Made by a program: the position numbers and the translations under genes | The notes under the pieces: model-generated | What the model saw: only the letters and a program-made list of their open reading frames with translations | The model's database searches: none | Told to the model about the DNA's origin: nothing | NCBI RefSeq assembly: GCF_000247695.1 | Contig: NW_004624742.1 | Span: 2,119,225-2,183,224 of the forward strand | Direction: 5' to 3' | Length of the DNA stretch: 64,000 bases | Source: Heterocephalus glaber | Taxonomy: Eukaryota; Chordata; Mammalia; Rodentia; Bathyergidae | Shown: positions 11,266 through 22,215 of the stretch, piece by piece | Numbering within the stretch: position 1 is the first letter of the stretch | Layout of the letters: every line of letters begins with the position of its first letter

Positions 11266-11579
11266 GTCATTCCTCTGGTTTCAATAACATATTCTTCATT
11301 TCCATCAGAGACCTCAGAATAGCCTTTACCATTCATATTTCTACCAATACTCTGATCACATTTCAGGATCCCAGTCTCTAAGAAGACTGAGGCTTTCTCC
11401 ATAGTTCTCCTCTTCTTATAAGAGTGCTCCATCCATTCTCAGTGCTCCATCCACAGCAATGTGGGCCTTTTCTGGTACACTCCTCCAAACTTTTCCAGCC
11501 TCTATTACCTGATTTCAAAGCTATGTCTATATTTTTAGATATTTGCTACAGCTGCACCCTACTTGTTGGTACCAATTTC

Positions 11580-11956
11580 TATCTTGCCCATTTGAGATGC
11601 TATAACAAAATATCTGAGGGTATGTAATTTATAAACAACAAAAATTTATTATTCACACTTCTGAAGGCTGGTAAATCCACAAGTGAGAAACTAGCAAATT
11701 CAGTAGTTGGTGAAGTTTGCTCTCAGCTTCAAAAATGCTACCTTCTCACTGCATCTTCATATGGTGGAAGCGAAGAACCAGCTCCCTTAGTCCATTTTCT
11801 TAAGGGTATTAATCCAACTCATAAGAAAATCCAAAGCCCCCACCTCTTAATCAACTCATAAAGGGTTCACTTCTTAACATCACAAAATTGAAGATTGAGT
11901 TTCAACATACGGATTTTGGGAGACCCGTATATTCAGATGATAGCATACATGTATCA
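11580..11956 (-). mobile_element. MaLR provirus 5' LTR (minus)
   Basis: 'gatgctataacaaaatatctgag', 'aatttataaacaacaaaaattt', 'tcatatggtggaag' and 'ccaactcataagaaaatcc' are the reverse complement of an MST/MLT1 LTR. It follows the primer-site end of the internal region (11560-11578), so it is the 5' LTR of the minus-strand provirus. Confidence 0.8.
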
Positions 11957-12024
11957 CAAGAAAATCCAAGTGTTTTGACAGAAACATTTTTTTAAATGGA
12001 TCCAGAGTATAAGAGGAAGAGACT

Positions 12025-12345
12025 TATTAAACTATGTTGATTAAGTTTAATTATGTCAACTTGATTGGCTTAAGAGTTGCCTAGGGAATTAGTGAAGTAA
12101 ATTTCTAGGATGTGTGTGGGTAGGTCATGGGTGACCTTGAGGATCTCACCCCTTCCTCTCTGATGCTCTTCCCTGGTTCTAGTCCCGGGCATCATGAACT
12201 AAGCATCTTTGTTCTACCACCCTCATCTGCCTTACAGCCAGCACATCATGGACTGAATCCCCAGCAACAGTGAACCAAATTAAACCTCTCTTTCTTTAAT
12301 TTGTGAGTGTTGGGTATTGGGTATCAATGATGGGGAGGCTAATAT
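12025..12345 (+). mobile_element. ERVL/MaLR-type solo LTR
   Basis: Contains 'gattaagtttaattatgtcaacttgattggc' near the 5' end, and 'gtgaaccaaattaaacctctctttctttaatttgtgagtgttgggta' plus 'ggctaatatacacc' at the 3' end, a layout typical of ERVL-class LTRs. TSD not resolved. Confidence 0.65.
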
Positions 12346-12837
12346 ACACCACCAACCATCTAATATCTATCCTCTGCTGTGTTAGCTATAACTCCAAATA
12401 TGTAAAGAAGATTATTGCCTCCTTTCCCAGACCACCTGAGTTTGTTGCTCACTACAATGAGCAGATGAGCCATAGAGAACGTCTGGTTTCCATAACTTCT
12501 ATGCCATTTTATACTCGACACCCATTTTACTTCCTCCCCATTCCTGAAGTAGCCTTTTCTATTCATAAGTCAACACACTAGCCTTGCTTTCATCAAAGAC
12601 TACCTAAAAATTTATCCTCTTTACAACCTAAGAGAATACTTGGCATGTACAAATTCTGCATCTCTCTTTTTACTCTTAATACTTCCATCAATTTCATCAT
12701 GTCAAATCTTCCTTTTCATGAAATCTATTCATTAATACTCAAATGTAAATTATCTTTAACATTGATGTCATTTCTTAGTAATATCACCTGAGTAGTTGGT
12801 AGGAAAAACAATCTTTTCATTTAAAAGAAAAAAACTC
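12346..12837. other. Unassigned
   Basis: Pyrimidine-rich sequence with no confident match. Confidence 0.4.
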
Positions 12838-12952
12838 GGGCCAGGGATTTAACTCAGTGGCACCACACCTCCCTTGCACGTGCAAAGTCCTGAGTTCGAT
12901 CCCTGATACCAGAAAAAGAAAAAAATAAAATAAAATAATAAAAATCAGGCTT
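12838..12952 (+). mobile_element. ID-like tRNA SINE
   Basis: 'gggccagggatttaactcag' (A box variant) and 'gagttcgatccctgatacca' (B box), then an A-rich tail with aaaataa units. Confidence 0.93.
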
Positions 12953-12989
12953 AAAAAAAAAAAACAACTCATTCCAACTTCATTATCAT

Positions 12990-13375
12990 ATTTTAGCTGC
13001 TAATATTTCAATGTGTCCCCTCTAAAATTCATCTGTTGGAAACTTATTCCCCCAATGCAACTGTTGGGAGGTGAGACCTTTTGGGAAGAGTAGTACATTA
13101 ATGCTGCCTAAAAAGGATTTATGGGAGTGGGTCTCTTTCTCTCTTTCTTATTCTTCTGCAATGAGAGGACATGAATTTTTTGCCTCTCTTCCTCTTCTAC
13201 CTTTTGCCACATGAGGACACAGAAAGAAAGCCCTCACCAGGTGCTATCACCTTGATCTTGAATGTCTCAGCCTCCAGAACTGTAAGACAACAAATTTCTG
13301 TTCTGTATAAATTACCCAGCCTCATGTATTTTGTTATAGCTGCACAAAATGACAGAGCCTTAGACTCAAATACAT
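12990..13375 (+). mobile_element. MaLR LTR (MST/MLT1-like)
   Basis: 'aatgtgtcccctctaaaattcatctgttggaaactta', 'gaggacacagaaagaaagccctcacc', 'cagcctccagaactgtaag' and 'attttgttatagctgcac' occur in the canonical LTR order. Confidence 0.9.
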
Positions 13376-13599
13376 GAAAATGACTTTTGTCAAAATAAAA
13401 AGATAGAATTATTAAAGTTTTTAAGTTTGAAATAAAATTAGAACTGATAATTTGGAATGGATTAGAATTTGGTCATCAACACAAAACCAACCTCTCCCTC
13501 CTGAGTGTGCTGGAGAGGCTCACCTCACCCATGTGCCCACTCCAACTGCACACCTCACCACAGCCTTCCGTGCTCACAGCAGGCAGGTGGGTTACAGTT

Positions 13600-15010
13600 C
13601 AGTGGGCTCTGAAACCTCTCTCTTTTAACTAACAAGTTTAATTCATTTGCATTAAAGTGCTGTTGAGCATAAACAATTCTGCTATTTTGCTACTTGTTTG
13701 CTACGTTTTACTTTTTTGTTCCTCAAATCTTATAACACTAACTTCTTTTGTGTTTGGTTGATTTTTTTTTTTTTTAGTGTACTATTTTTATTCCCTTCTC
13801 ATCTCCTTTTCAGTATATGTCTTAAATTTTTTTTTAGTAGTTACCATAAGGGTTATAATTAACATGCTAAACCTACAATAGAGATTAATTGATACCAACT
13901 AAGCTTTAGTAGTATATTTTTCCCAAGGTCAAATTTATTTTGCAACAAGCATGAGAGCAATAAAAATACATTTTATTTAGTGATAGACCTAAAGATCTTC
14001 CAGATATTTAAAAATATCATGACAAGAGTACACTGACTTCTAGCTAATAATTTATGTTATTCAGTGCTTTCACTTGAATCTCACAGCTGTGTGTGGCATT
14101 ATTATTATTATTATTATTATTTAATTTTATTTTTACCAGTACATGTTTGCAATATATAACGACTGTGATTATTGTGAGAAGTCAGTACATGTACATAACA
14201 CATCTTTATTCTTTCTTTGTCCCTTGCCCCTTCCTTCCTTCCCTGTTCTTTTTATTTTGGTCCTCTTTTCATCATATAAATAAAGACCAAAGTAAAACGT
14301 AGATAATAGGAAGTAGAGAGAGTTTTTTTTCATATGCGAAGGGGAACAAGACATGAAGGGAAAACATAGGGAGGGGAGAAAAGTGGATTAAAAAAGCATT
14401 TTTAAAATGGAGATAGAGCCTTAATAGCATTTTAAAAGCCCTGTTCTTATAGTTCTTTACTCCTATGTTGTTGTTATCACAAATTACACACTTACATAGC
14501 ATGTCCTGATTAATATTTCTAATTAGTTACCTTCACCAGAGTTTTTACTTCTAGTTACTGTCTACTTTCTTTTAACTTCAGTTTAAAGCACTCCTTTTAG
14601 CATTTCTTATAGTGCAAGTCTACTAGCAATGAACTCCCTCAGATTTTGTTTATCTGGAAATGCATTAAGTTATCTTATTTTTGAAAGATAATTTCATCAG
14701 ATACAGAACTCTTTGTTGTCCTGGTTGACATTTATTCCTATTAGCACTGAATTTGTCATCCCACTGCTTTCTGGTATCTAAGCTTTCTGATGAAAAATCA
14801 GCTGTAAATCTTATTAAAGATTCTTTGTGTGTGATGAATCACTTTTGCTGCTTTCAAGGTTCTCTCTGTCTTAAGCTTTTAATAGTTTCCATCCATGTGT
14901 TAGATTTGGACATGTCTCTAATAAGGAGATTCTATAAGGGCTAGAGGTAAAAGGATTGATTTTTCTCCATTTGTTTACCATTCATTCTGTGCCAAAGAGA
15001 AATTCCTTTG
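13600..15010 (+). mobile_element. L1M LINE 3' region, interrupted
   Basis: 'tgctattttgctacttgtttgctac', 'ttttattcccttctcatctccttttcagtatat', 'tagtagttaccataagggtt', 'agcatttcttatagtgcaagtctact' and 'gaactccctcagattttgtttatctgg' follow the order of old mammalian L1M 3' sequences. An L1 3' end inserts at about 14098-14300. Confidence 0.8.
14098..14300 (-). mobile_element. Lineage-specific L1 3' end, minus, with (ATT)n
   Basis: An (ATT)n run at 14098-14122 precedes 'attttatttttaccagtacatgt', then 'gtacatgtacataacacatctt' and a C/T-rich block, the reverse complement of the L1 3' UTR seen at 48112-48295. It splits the L1M fragment. Confidence 0.65.
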
Positions 15011-16199
15011 ACACCTACATGTGTTTCTTCCTTTCTATCTTCTTTTTTCAGAATGGATCTTAATATTTGCTGTTTATCAATTTTCCTCCAGACCTATAGA
15101 TTAGGATTTTTTAAAGTACCCCAAAATGTGTTGACAAAAAAATAATGGATTACTTTTATTTTTCCAGTGGCTCCCTATGAGGATTAATAAGTTAATTCTT
15201 GTAAGTCCCTCAAAGTATTAGGACATTACATATTACTGAGAAGAGGGAAGAAGCCATATGTTAAAAATTAATCAGAAGAAACCACTTGCAGACTGTAACA
15301 TCGAAACATCCCAAGTTCCAAGGGCACTGGGGACTTCAAGTAAACAAGCCCTCATTAATTAGACTAATTAGTTACTTGCTGTATTTGCTGGTTTATAAGC
15401 GGCACCCTTTTAAGCAGAAAATTGAGCTGTAAAGTGCTAAGAGCCATATGTGTAGTAAAGATGGCATCAGTACCCCACATCTTGCACTTCAAAGCAAAAA
15501 GCATACATTTAAGAATCTATTTAAGATATTTGCAATATCCCATTCATCCTTGTAACCTAAATGGACAGAGAAGCCTAGGGTAATCAAACCCTGCTCTGTT
15601 AGATGGCAGGAAAGAGGAAAGGTAAGGGAGAAACTGATATAAATTGTTGTTAATTTTTATTTGTCTAAAAAAAAAGGCCAACCCCTCTTTTAGATAAAAC
15701 CTCATACACAGGCAGACCTTGTGACTGATCACTATGCTGCAAGAGAAAGGAAGATCACCATGATGAGTAAATACAAAGTTCCATATATCCCCCCTCCTGA
15801 GAACTTCATCTTACAAGGAGCTGAGAGGGAATTAGCTCATGTATACTGTGTCCAAGCCTACTGAACTATATTCTGCTATCCAAACAGAGTCTCAGTCTAA
15901 TGAACCAAATGCTATGTCCACCACATAGTATTCTACTTCCTTAAAAGGTGCAAAAACCCAAAACAAAACAAACAAACAAACAGCTGGGGGGAAATCTTAC
16001 TTTCCATTTTTCTTTTTGCATCAACTTAGAATAGCAACATTATGTTCCACAGCTCCCTGATTGGCAGCTAGATCCTCCCTGGCTTAGACAGCACCACCTT
16101 GATAAGCCAGTTCTCATGGTAAATCAGACCTACATGTGGTTCAGTTCTATTAGTTTCAATCATTGAAAATTTTCCCTGGCCTTGTTCTCAAACTCTGGT
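15011..16199. other. Unassigned
   Basis: No gene or clear repeat. A short (AAAC)n run lies at about 15957-15983. Confidence 0.4.
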
Positions 16200-16335
16200 T
16201 ATTCATCAATTCAAATTCAATTTTAAAAATTACTGGACACATATACAAATGTATTAAATAATAAAAGGTAAAAAGATGAATAAGATTGTTTCCTATCTTA
16301 AAGGGTATAAAATTTGTCTGTGCAAGGACTAATCT
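16200..16335 (-). mobile_element. Possible L2 3' fragment, minus
   Basis: 'aagatgaataagattgtttcctatcttaaagggtataaaat' resembles the L2 phrase 'gaataagacacggtccctgccctcaaggagcttaca' in reverse orientation. Weak. Confidence 0.4.
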
Positions 16336-16914
16336 ATCTACAAGACACAGGGGATGTTATTCATAGTAGAATACAATGGTTAACTCTCTGCCATCTAAAA
16401 AAAAACTCAAAATAGATTCCAAATTCTGGACTCACTTAGAAATACATGATTCCAAATCCACTAATCAAATGAATGATCATAAAACACTTCACTGTGCTTG
16501 TCTCTGAACTCTTCTCTACCTGCTTTCCAAACACAGTTCAGGTAAACCAGAGCCACAGAGAAACTCTAGGCATAAACAGGGCTCACTTAGTTGGTGCAAA
16601 GAGCAAATGTAAATATCCTTATTAGCAAGCAAAGAGCCAGAATATATTTTTGAATGTTGCTAATGACTGGAAGAAGCAAGCTACTTTTATCATGCAGTGG
16701 TGCAAATTAGATATTTATAGGTTTCCTGTGGTGTTCAAGGTGTTGTTCCTTTCCAGTATTTTAGGGAAGAAAGCTTTATATTCTAAGAATAGCTTCATTG
16801 ATGATCTTCCCTTGGGCACAAAGATATTCAAATCTGGACACAGTACATTTTATCTGAAGAGCCTGAAACTTTCAGACAGGGTGAAGTATACCCTCAGGTT
16901 TTGGGTGACTTTTA
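16336..16914. other. Unassigned
   Basis: The open frame 16650-17015 (121 codons) begins here and reads into the L1M fragment. It has no recognised domain. Confidence 0.4.
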
Positions 16915-17299
16915 GTCTTTTTCCCAACAGTTTCATTGAAATGTTAGTCACACACCATGCAGTGCACCCATATCAAGTGTACAATGCAAGTGACTTTATT
17001 ATATATTTATTATAGTCACTTATTGTGCAGCCATCTCTGCAGTCAATTTAAAACATTTTTATTACCACAAAAAGAAGTCTTATGACTTAATTCTCACCTC
17101 TTATCTTCTCATTCTCTATCTCTTAGGCAACTATGAATCTACTTTCTATCTCTATAGGCTCCCTGTTCTGGAAATTTAATACAAATAGACTTTATAAGAT
17201 GAGGTCTTTCATGATTGGCTTCTTTCACTTGGCATAATGTCTTCAAGGTTTTTTCACACTGTACCATATTCCTTCTTACAGCCAATTCCATTTTGTGGG

Positions 17300-17642
17300 T
17301 GTTAGACAAAATGGCCACAAGGAGGTCTATTACTCAAAATGGTGCCTGCATCTCCTAAATGGGTCATTTCCTCTTTGGGAAAGCAGAACTGAACTTGCCA
17401 CCCTGCTCCACTATTCATCTACCAATAAGTTTAAACTCTGTCACCTGCCCCAGCAATATAACCAATATTCAAGCCCCATGATGCTTTCTCCCCGACACAA
17501 CCCTTTATAAACCTCACCCAGTTAGTCTCTCACACGTGCTCTCTCTCTCACCATTGTTCATTGTTCATTGTTCTCACCGGGCAGCTCTTTCCCCCAATAA
17601 AGTCCTGCCTTGGGTGCTCCTGTTTCAGCTCGATTTCTTTCA
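17300..17642 (+). mobile_element. Solo ERV LTR (343 bp) inserted in L1M
   Basis: Begins TGTTAGAC and ends TTTCA, bounded by gtggg (17295-17299) and gtggt (17643-17647), a 4-5 bp TSD. The L1M sequence resumes exactly across it. TATA-like 'tttataaa' at 17504-17511 and poly(A) signal 'aataaa' at 17596-17601 fit U3 and R. Three direct 'attgttc' copies lie at about 17553-17573. Size, TG..CA ends and layout suggest an ERV1- or ERV2-class element. No internal proviral sequence remains. Confidence 0.88.
17504..17601 (+). promoter_or_regulatory. LTR TATA-like box and poly(A) signal
   Basis: 'tttataaa' (17504-17511), CT-rich initiator region, then 'aataaa' (17596-17601), spaced as in a retroviral U3-R. 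Current activity unknown. Confidence 0.6.
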
Positions 17643-17971
17643 GTGGTTATACCACATTTGTTTGTTCCTTTGTCAGTTAATGGACATTTGAGTTGTTTCC
17701 ACCTTTCAACTGCTGATGAATAATGCTGATGTAAACATTTGTGTGGTGACAGCTTTCATTTCTCTTAAGTATATACCTAGGATTAGGAATACTGGGGGAT
17801 ACAATAATCTGTATTTAAACATTTAAGAAACCACCTGGACAGTTTTCCAAAGCAGCTGCACTATTCAACATTTACATTCCCAAAAGTATATGAGGATCTG
17901 AATTTTTCACATCTTTGTCAACACTTAGTGTTATCTGACCTTTTTATTCTAGCAATTATAGTGGACATCTC

Positions 17972-18113
17972 TTTTTTTTTTAAGTGAAGATCTCATGTAG
18001 TCCAGGCCAGCCTTGAACTCATTATGTAGCTCAGGCTGGCTTCAAACTTTCCATCCTCCTGCCTCAGCCTTCCTAAGACTGGGATTATAGACACAGGCTA
18101 ACACACTCAGCTC
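17972..18113 (-). mobile_element. B1 SINE in L1M
   Basis: Poly-T start, 'ccaggccagccttgaactcattatgtagctcaggctgg' with the internal duplication, 'tcctcctgcctcagcct' and 'actgggattatag'. L1M sequence continues on both sides. Confidence 0.9.
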
Positions 18114-18399
18114 GTATGATTTTGATTTGCATTTCTCTAATGACTAATGATGAAGAGAATCTTTTCATTTGCTTTTTAAACATTTATATCTCTGCTTTGG
18201 GGAAATGTCTATTTGGATCCTTTACCCCCCTTTTAAATTGAGTTATTTTTATATTACTGAATTATAAAAGTCTTGATATATTCAGGAGTACAAGTTCCTT
18301 TCCAGACACATGATTTGCTATTCAGTAGGTTGTCTTTTCACTTCTTGACTGTGTCCTTTGGGGACAAACATGTTTGATTATCATGAAGTTTTGGAGAAT

Positions 18400-18852
18400 C
18401 TTAGTGCATGGGCCAGCTCTGACATTGCCCTCACCTCCCTCTACAGTACAACAATCTCAGAATCTTTCCACTCATCCCCAAACTCTTTCCTTTGTTTCTC
18501 CAAACTCAAGTAAGTCTGTTCTTTTCTTCATCTTTCAGGCACATCAGGCTTTTTCCTACATTTGAATCCTGACATTAAAATCTCAGTTCAATATTACTTC
18601 TGCAAAAGGGAATCGTGCAAAAAGGATCCTTTCAAATCATTTATATCTAGTCATTACCACATACTGTTTAATTTCTTCATAACATATATATTGGCTGTGT
18701 GTTTATTTACTAAATAATATTACAGAATCTAAGTTGCACTACAGCAATAATTTTGTGTGTTTTCTTCATGGCCATACCCCAAGTACCTAGAGTAGTACTG
18801 TTCATATAAGAAGTGCTCAATTAATATTTGTAGAGTGAATGAATGAATCCTC
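18400..18852 (+). mobile_element. L2 LINE 3' end
   Basis: Diverged L2: 'cacatcaggctttttcctac', 'tgtgtttatttactaaat', 'ccccaagtacctagagtagtac' and the diagnostic terminal 'aagtgctcaattaatatttgtagagtgaatgaatgaat'. Confidence 0.75.
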
Positions 18853-19329
18853 TAGCCCACACATTATGCTAGAGACTAGGGGCAAAAGAGCAAATAAGAT
18901 AGAGCCCAAACAGTGTCGCAGTTGCTTTGGAAATATATACCCTTTGGTCAGTGCTCTTGGGGGAGGTGTATAGTTGTGATCAGAAAGCTCATCTGCAGGA
19001 TGAGTAAAGCTTTTAACTTTATTTTTAAATAAACTGCTTTAAAGACATCGTTAAGAAGACCACAGCAGATTTGCTCAGCAAATACTCAGAATTCTGTTAT
19101 TTAACTTTATTATGTTCACATACATTTTCATTGCATTTCACACTTGCTAACTCACCTTGCAAGAATTTTTCACATTTTCACTATTAAAAGAGAAGTGAAA
19201 GGCCTGACTGTACTCTTCCTATCATCTCTTGCTCCCTAATAATAACAACAACATCAATGTTTAAAAAAAAACAAGAGATCTGCTATCATCTGGGGAGGAA
19301 AGCAAAAGCTACCTCGTTTGGTGAGCTGG
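18853..19329. other. Unassigned
   Basis: AT-rich, no match. Confidence 0.4.
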
Positions 19330-19910
19330 TCTCATGCCTGGGCTATCCACTTGAATGAAGGCTTGGTTCCAGGCCCAGCTCACCTACAGGCCTTTGTGGG
19401 TCCTTTGGCCTTGTGTACTTCGGAAGGCTCCAGTTTCCTCCTGTATTAGTCACTTATCTCATCACTGAAACAAATACCTGACACCCACAATTTAAAGGAG
19501 AAGAGATTTACTCTGGATCACATTTTAGAAATGTCAGTCTTTGCACAGTGGAAAAGCCTGGACAGAGGAAAGCTCCTCACCTCTTGGCAGCCAAAAACAG
19601 ATAGCAAAAGGCAGCTGGAGAGAGAGAGATAAACCTGGCCAGGTCACACCCCAGGGACTCACCTCTTCTGACCACATTCCACCTCCCATTGGCAAGTCAG
19701 CCATCAGCCCCCACTGTCCAATCACCTTCCAAAAACCCCTCTTATGAGCCCATGAGCCTCTTGGGGCACATCTAGATATAACCCATAGCACCTCCCAAGT
19801 AACTTTCAGTTGATATCTTTCTCACCCAATATATGAAATTTGTGTGAGAATTGAATAGGGTAGGTGTAAAAATACCTCTGGCTCCTGTGGGGTTGAATGG
19901 ACAAATATGA
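19330..19910 (+). mobile_element. MIR SINE split by an LTR
   Basis: 'ggcttggttccaggcccagctcacctacaggcc' to 'ccagtttcctcc' (ending at 19441), then after the LTR 'aatttgtgtgagaattgaatagggtaggtgtaaaaatacc' (19838-19880), matching MIR before and after the 'cagtttcctcatctgta' region. Confidence 0.55.
19442..19790 (-). mobile_element. MaLR (ORR1-like) solo LTR, minus
   Basis: 349 bp with ends TG..CA on the plus strand and a perfect 5 bp TSD, cctcc, at 19437-19441 and 19791-19795. Read in reverse it starts 'tgctatgggttatatctaga' and ends '...ttgtgggtgtcaggtatttg...actaataca', the same type as 46488-46862. Confidence 0.93.
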
Positions 19911-19974
19911 TTAGCTGGGCATCTCCAGGGATGGCCACCTGTAAGCAGGCATGAAAATTGTTCCTAAGAGAGGC

Positions 19975-20160
19975 TTGTTTTTACTCACTTGAGGCCTCCT
20001 GCCTCAATGATTTCCTCTGCCTTGAATGCCCTTCTCCTTTGATTTTCCCCAACCTGCTCACTCCCATGCCTCAGTGTCCATGCAAACATCCCTTTTCCTG
20101 GAAAGCTGGCTTTGAATATGTTGGGCTCCAGAATCTCCAATGTTAACAGTAACATAAGGA
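19975..20160 (+). mobile_element. L2-like fragment
   Basis: 'tcctctgccttgaatgcccttctcc' and 'tgtccatgcaaacatccc' resemble the L2 3' UTR (ctctgcctggaatgcccttcccc). Confidence 0.5.
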
Positions 20161-20358
20161 CCAACAGCACCAAAATAAGTGAGAATGAATGAAGATATAC
20201 TCTACAATAAGAACTACACATGTGTACTCTACAACCAACTAAAAGGGCACACAATGTGTTATGTTGCCAAATCTTAAGGAACTGGATGATTCTCTATTAA
20301 TATGGCCAAGATGTATCTACAGAGAACTAGTCTAGAATATTCTTGTTGTGGTCTTCGT

Positions 20359-20457
20359 GTTTTATTTATTAATTTATTTTTTGGTACCAGGGATTGAACT
20401 TGGTTCCTTGTGCTTGCGCAGCAGGCGGTGAAACCACTGAGCTAAATCCCCAGCCCC
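20359..20457 (-). mobile_element. ID-like tRNA SINE
   Basis: Reverse complement of the ID consensus (ggtaccagggattgaactt...actgagctaaatccccagcccc). TSD of 15 bp, tgttgtggtctt(c/t)gt, at 20344-20358 and 20458-20472. Confidence 0.96.
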
Positions 20458-20506
20458 TGTTGTGGTCTTTGTCATGCTTTTACCTGCCCATGCTGCTCTT
20501 CTCCTC

Positions 20507-20634
20507 GGAAGGAAGGAAGGAAGGAAGGAAGGAAGGAAGGAAGGAAGGAAGGAAGGGAGAGAGAGAGAAAGAAGGAGAAAAAGAAAGAGACAAAGGGGGA
20601 AGAAAGGAAGAAAGGAGAAGGGAAGGGAAGGGAA
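20507..20634. repeat. (GGAA)n and purine-rich tract
   Basis: About 50 bp of perfect GGAA units, then an impure all-purine stretch to 20634. Overlapping 'GRKEGRKE' frames are artefacts. Confidence 0.96.
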
Positions 20635-21859
20635 CTCTCAGCAGGGGTAAAGAAAGTAGAAGTTGAAGTCCAGCCTTCCCTCTGCTGACCACCCCAGGAA
20701 AAAAGATGTCTTTTTGTAATCTACCCAGATGCAGCAACATTTTCAACTCAAAGTGTATGACCTAGCAGTTGTCTTTTTCTCAAAGTACCAGCTAAAGAAC
20801 TAAGTTAATCAATTAAATGTTAACAGAATCCTCTACTGCTCCAAAACCCTGGATGAAAGGACCAGCTCAAAAACACTGGCTTGCCTCCCCCTAAGCTCAG
20901 TGTTTCTAGAGCAGGGCCCACAGTGCCTATGTAATGTATGCTCTCTCCTCTCGATCAGTGTCCACCACCTTGAAAAGCAAGCATTTTTTAATTTTCAATT
21001 AAAAACTCACTTCCTAATTGCAGTCTAAACTGAGACCTACTCTCTCTTCAGCATAACACTTCCTCTGTTATACCAGTCGCCCATCTCATTGGTAGCAAAT
21101 GGTATTTATTACAGTTAAGTTATGTAATATTCACTATCCTGAAGGTTGCATATGAATTACACTAAAATTCAGCATCTAATGAGGAAGGCTACTTGATCTA
21201 CGAATTTTGCCCATCTTTCCTTTTCTCTGAAATGTACATAATGCTTTTCATAATATTGGGATGAAGAATAAAATAACTATTTATCTGACTGAATACCAAA
21301 CAGGAATGAAACCACTTACAATTATTTTTTAAATGTTTTTCTAAGACTTTAATGAAATTTAAACTTAATGGAACACCACACCATGTAAGTGTGTGTGATA
21401 TTCTATAAGGAAATTTCATAGAAGCCAAAAACCATTAAAATTAAGTATGTTATTATTAAAAGAAGTAGGTTTCTTTTAAATGCACTGAAATGCAAAGATA
21501 TTACTTCAAACTTAAGTCCAAGATGCCATGAAAACAGGAGATGGCTGTTGAAAGAATTAATAATAAGAAATGACAGAAGTGTTTTATATCTATCCTGCTT
21601 TGTGTTCCCCATCTTCTTGAATGCAAAGATACTATAACAAATAAAAGTTTAATAAGTAAAAAATACATGTTAAATGAAAAACCATGATTAACTTATTAGT
21701 AACCATTAAGTATATAATTACAAGGATTCTATTACATTAAGATACCAATTTCTTTAAAGCTAGAAATAATACCTACTGAAACTTTAATTATTTAAATGAG
21801 AAGAGAAAGAGGCATGTTATCTTCTCTGACAAAGATTAAAATCAATTTAATTGCTTCTC
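20635..21859. other. Unassigned
   Basis: AT-rich, no clear repeat or gene. Confidence 0.4.
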
Positions 21860-22215
21860 TGCTGCCTTGACATGATTCTTGCTGTGAGTCAAGCAACCAA
21901 AAAGGGAAATTAATCCCGCAGCTGTTAATCAAGGGATATCTGCGTACTCCATTTGATTACATCAGGGAGAAAGCCATCACCACTTGGCTGGCTCTCAGGT
22001 CCCCACTCCTTCTCCTATTGTAGTTAGGTTAGCTGGGAGAGATGCTGAGGTTGGTCTTAATTTTTAGAGCCTGTGATAGCTCTAGGTGAGGCACAACCTC
22101 GGGAAATTGCAGTTTGCTGTGTTAGCCTAGGTAAAGGCAGCTCTATCAAGACAAAGTTTTGTTCCAAATTAAATTCACCCTTTGGTGCCTAATTCAACTG
22201 TCCACAAGGTAAAGT
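21860..22215. other. Candidate conserved non-coding element
   Basis: Repeat-free, higher-complexity sequence with clustered homeodomain-like TTAAT/ATTA sites (for example 'aaattaatcccgcagctgttaatc' near 21905) next to an E-box 'cagctg'. No reading frame. Functional status is inference only. Confidence 0.3.

Larger units (their letters stand above)
7926..11578 (-). mobile_element. MaLR (ERVL-type) internal region, minus, with nested insertions
   Basis: Non-coding internal sequence of the MST/THE1-like MaLR class. Recognised segments are 7926-8180 ('gttatgtacttctgaaatacaatggtgg'), 8610-9383 ('cattccaaaagggaataacag', then the GC-richer region ending in 'cctctgtgttcttggaac'), 9713-10003 ('acagtcaagaagctgtac') and 11275-11578 (ending 'ttggtaccaattt', the primer-site end next to the 5' LTR). 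The segments are separated by an ERV LTR-like block (about 8200-8600), a plus-strand MaLR LTR (9384-9712) and an L1 fragment (10004-11270). No intact retroviral frame is present. Confidence 0.65.
16915..18390 (+). mobile_element. L1M LINE 3' fragment split by LTR and B1
   Basis: 'agtttcattgaaatgttagtcacacaccatgcagtgcaccca' to 'ttggcataatgtcttcaaggtt', then after the LTR 'gttaatggacatttgagttgtttcc', 'catttctcttaagtatatacctagg', 'acagttttccaaagcagctgcac' and 'tgattttgatttgcatttctct'. This is the standard L1M 3' order. Interrupted by the LTR at 17300-17642 and the B1 at about 17972-18113. Confidence 0.9.

Noticed and set aside
20394..20746. Repetitive GRKE-type protein
   Set aside because: Translation of the (GGAA)n microsatellite and an adjacent ID SINE.
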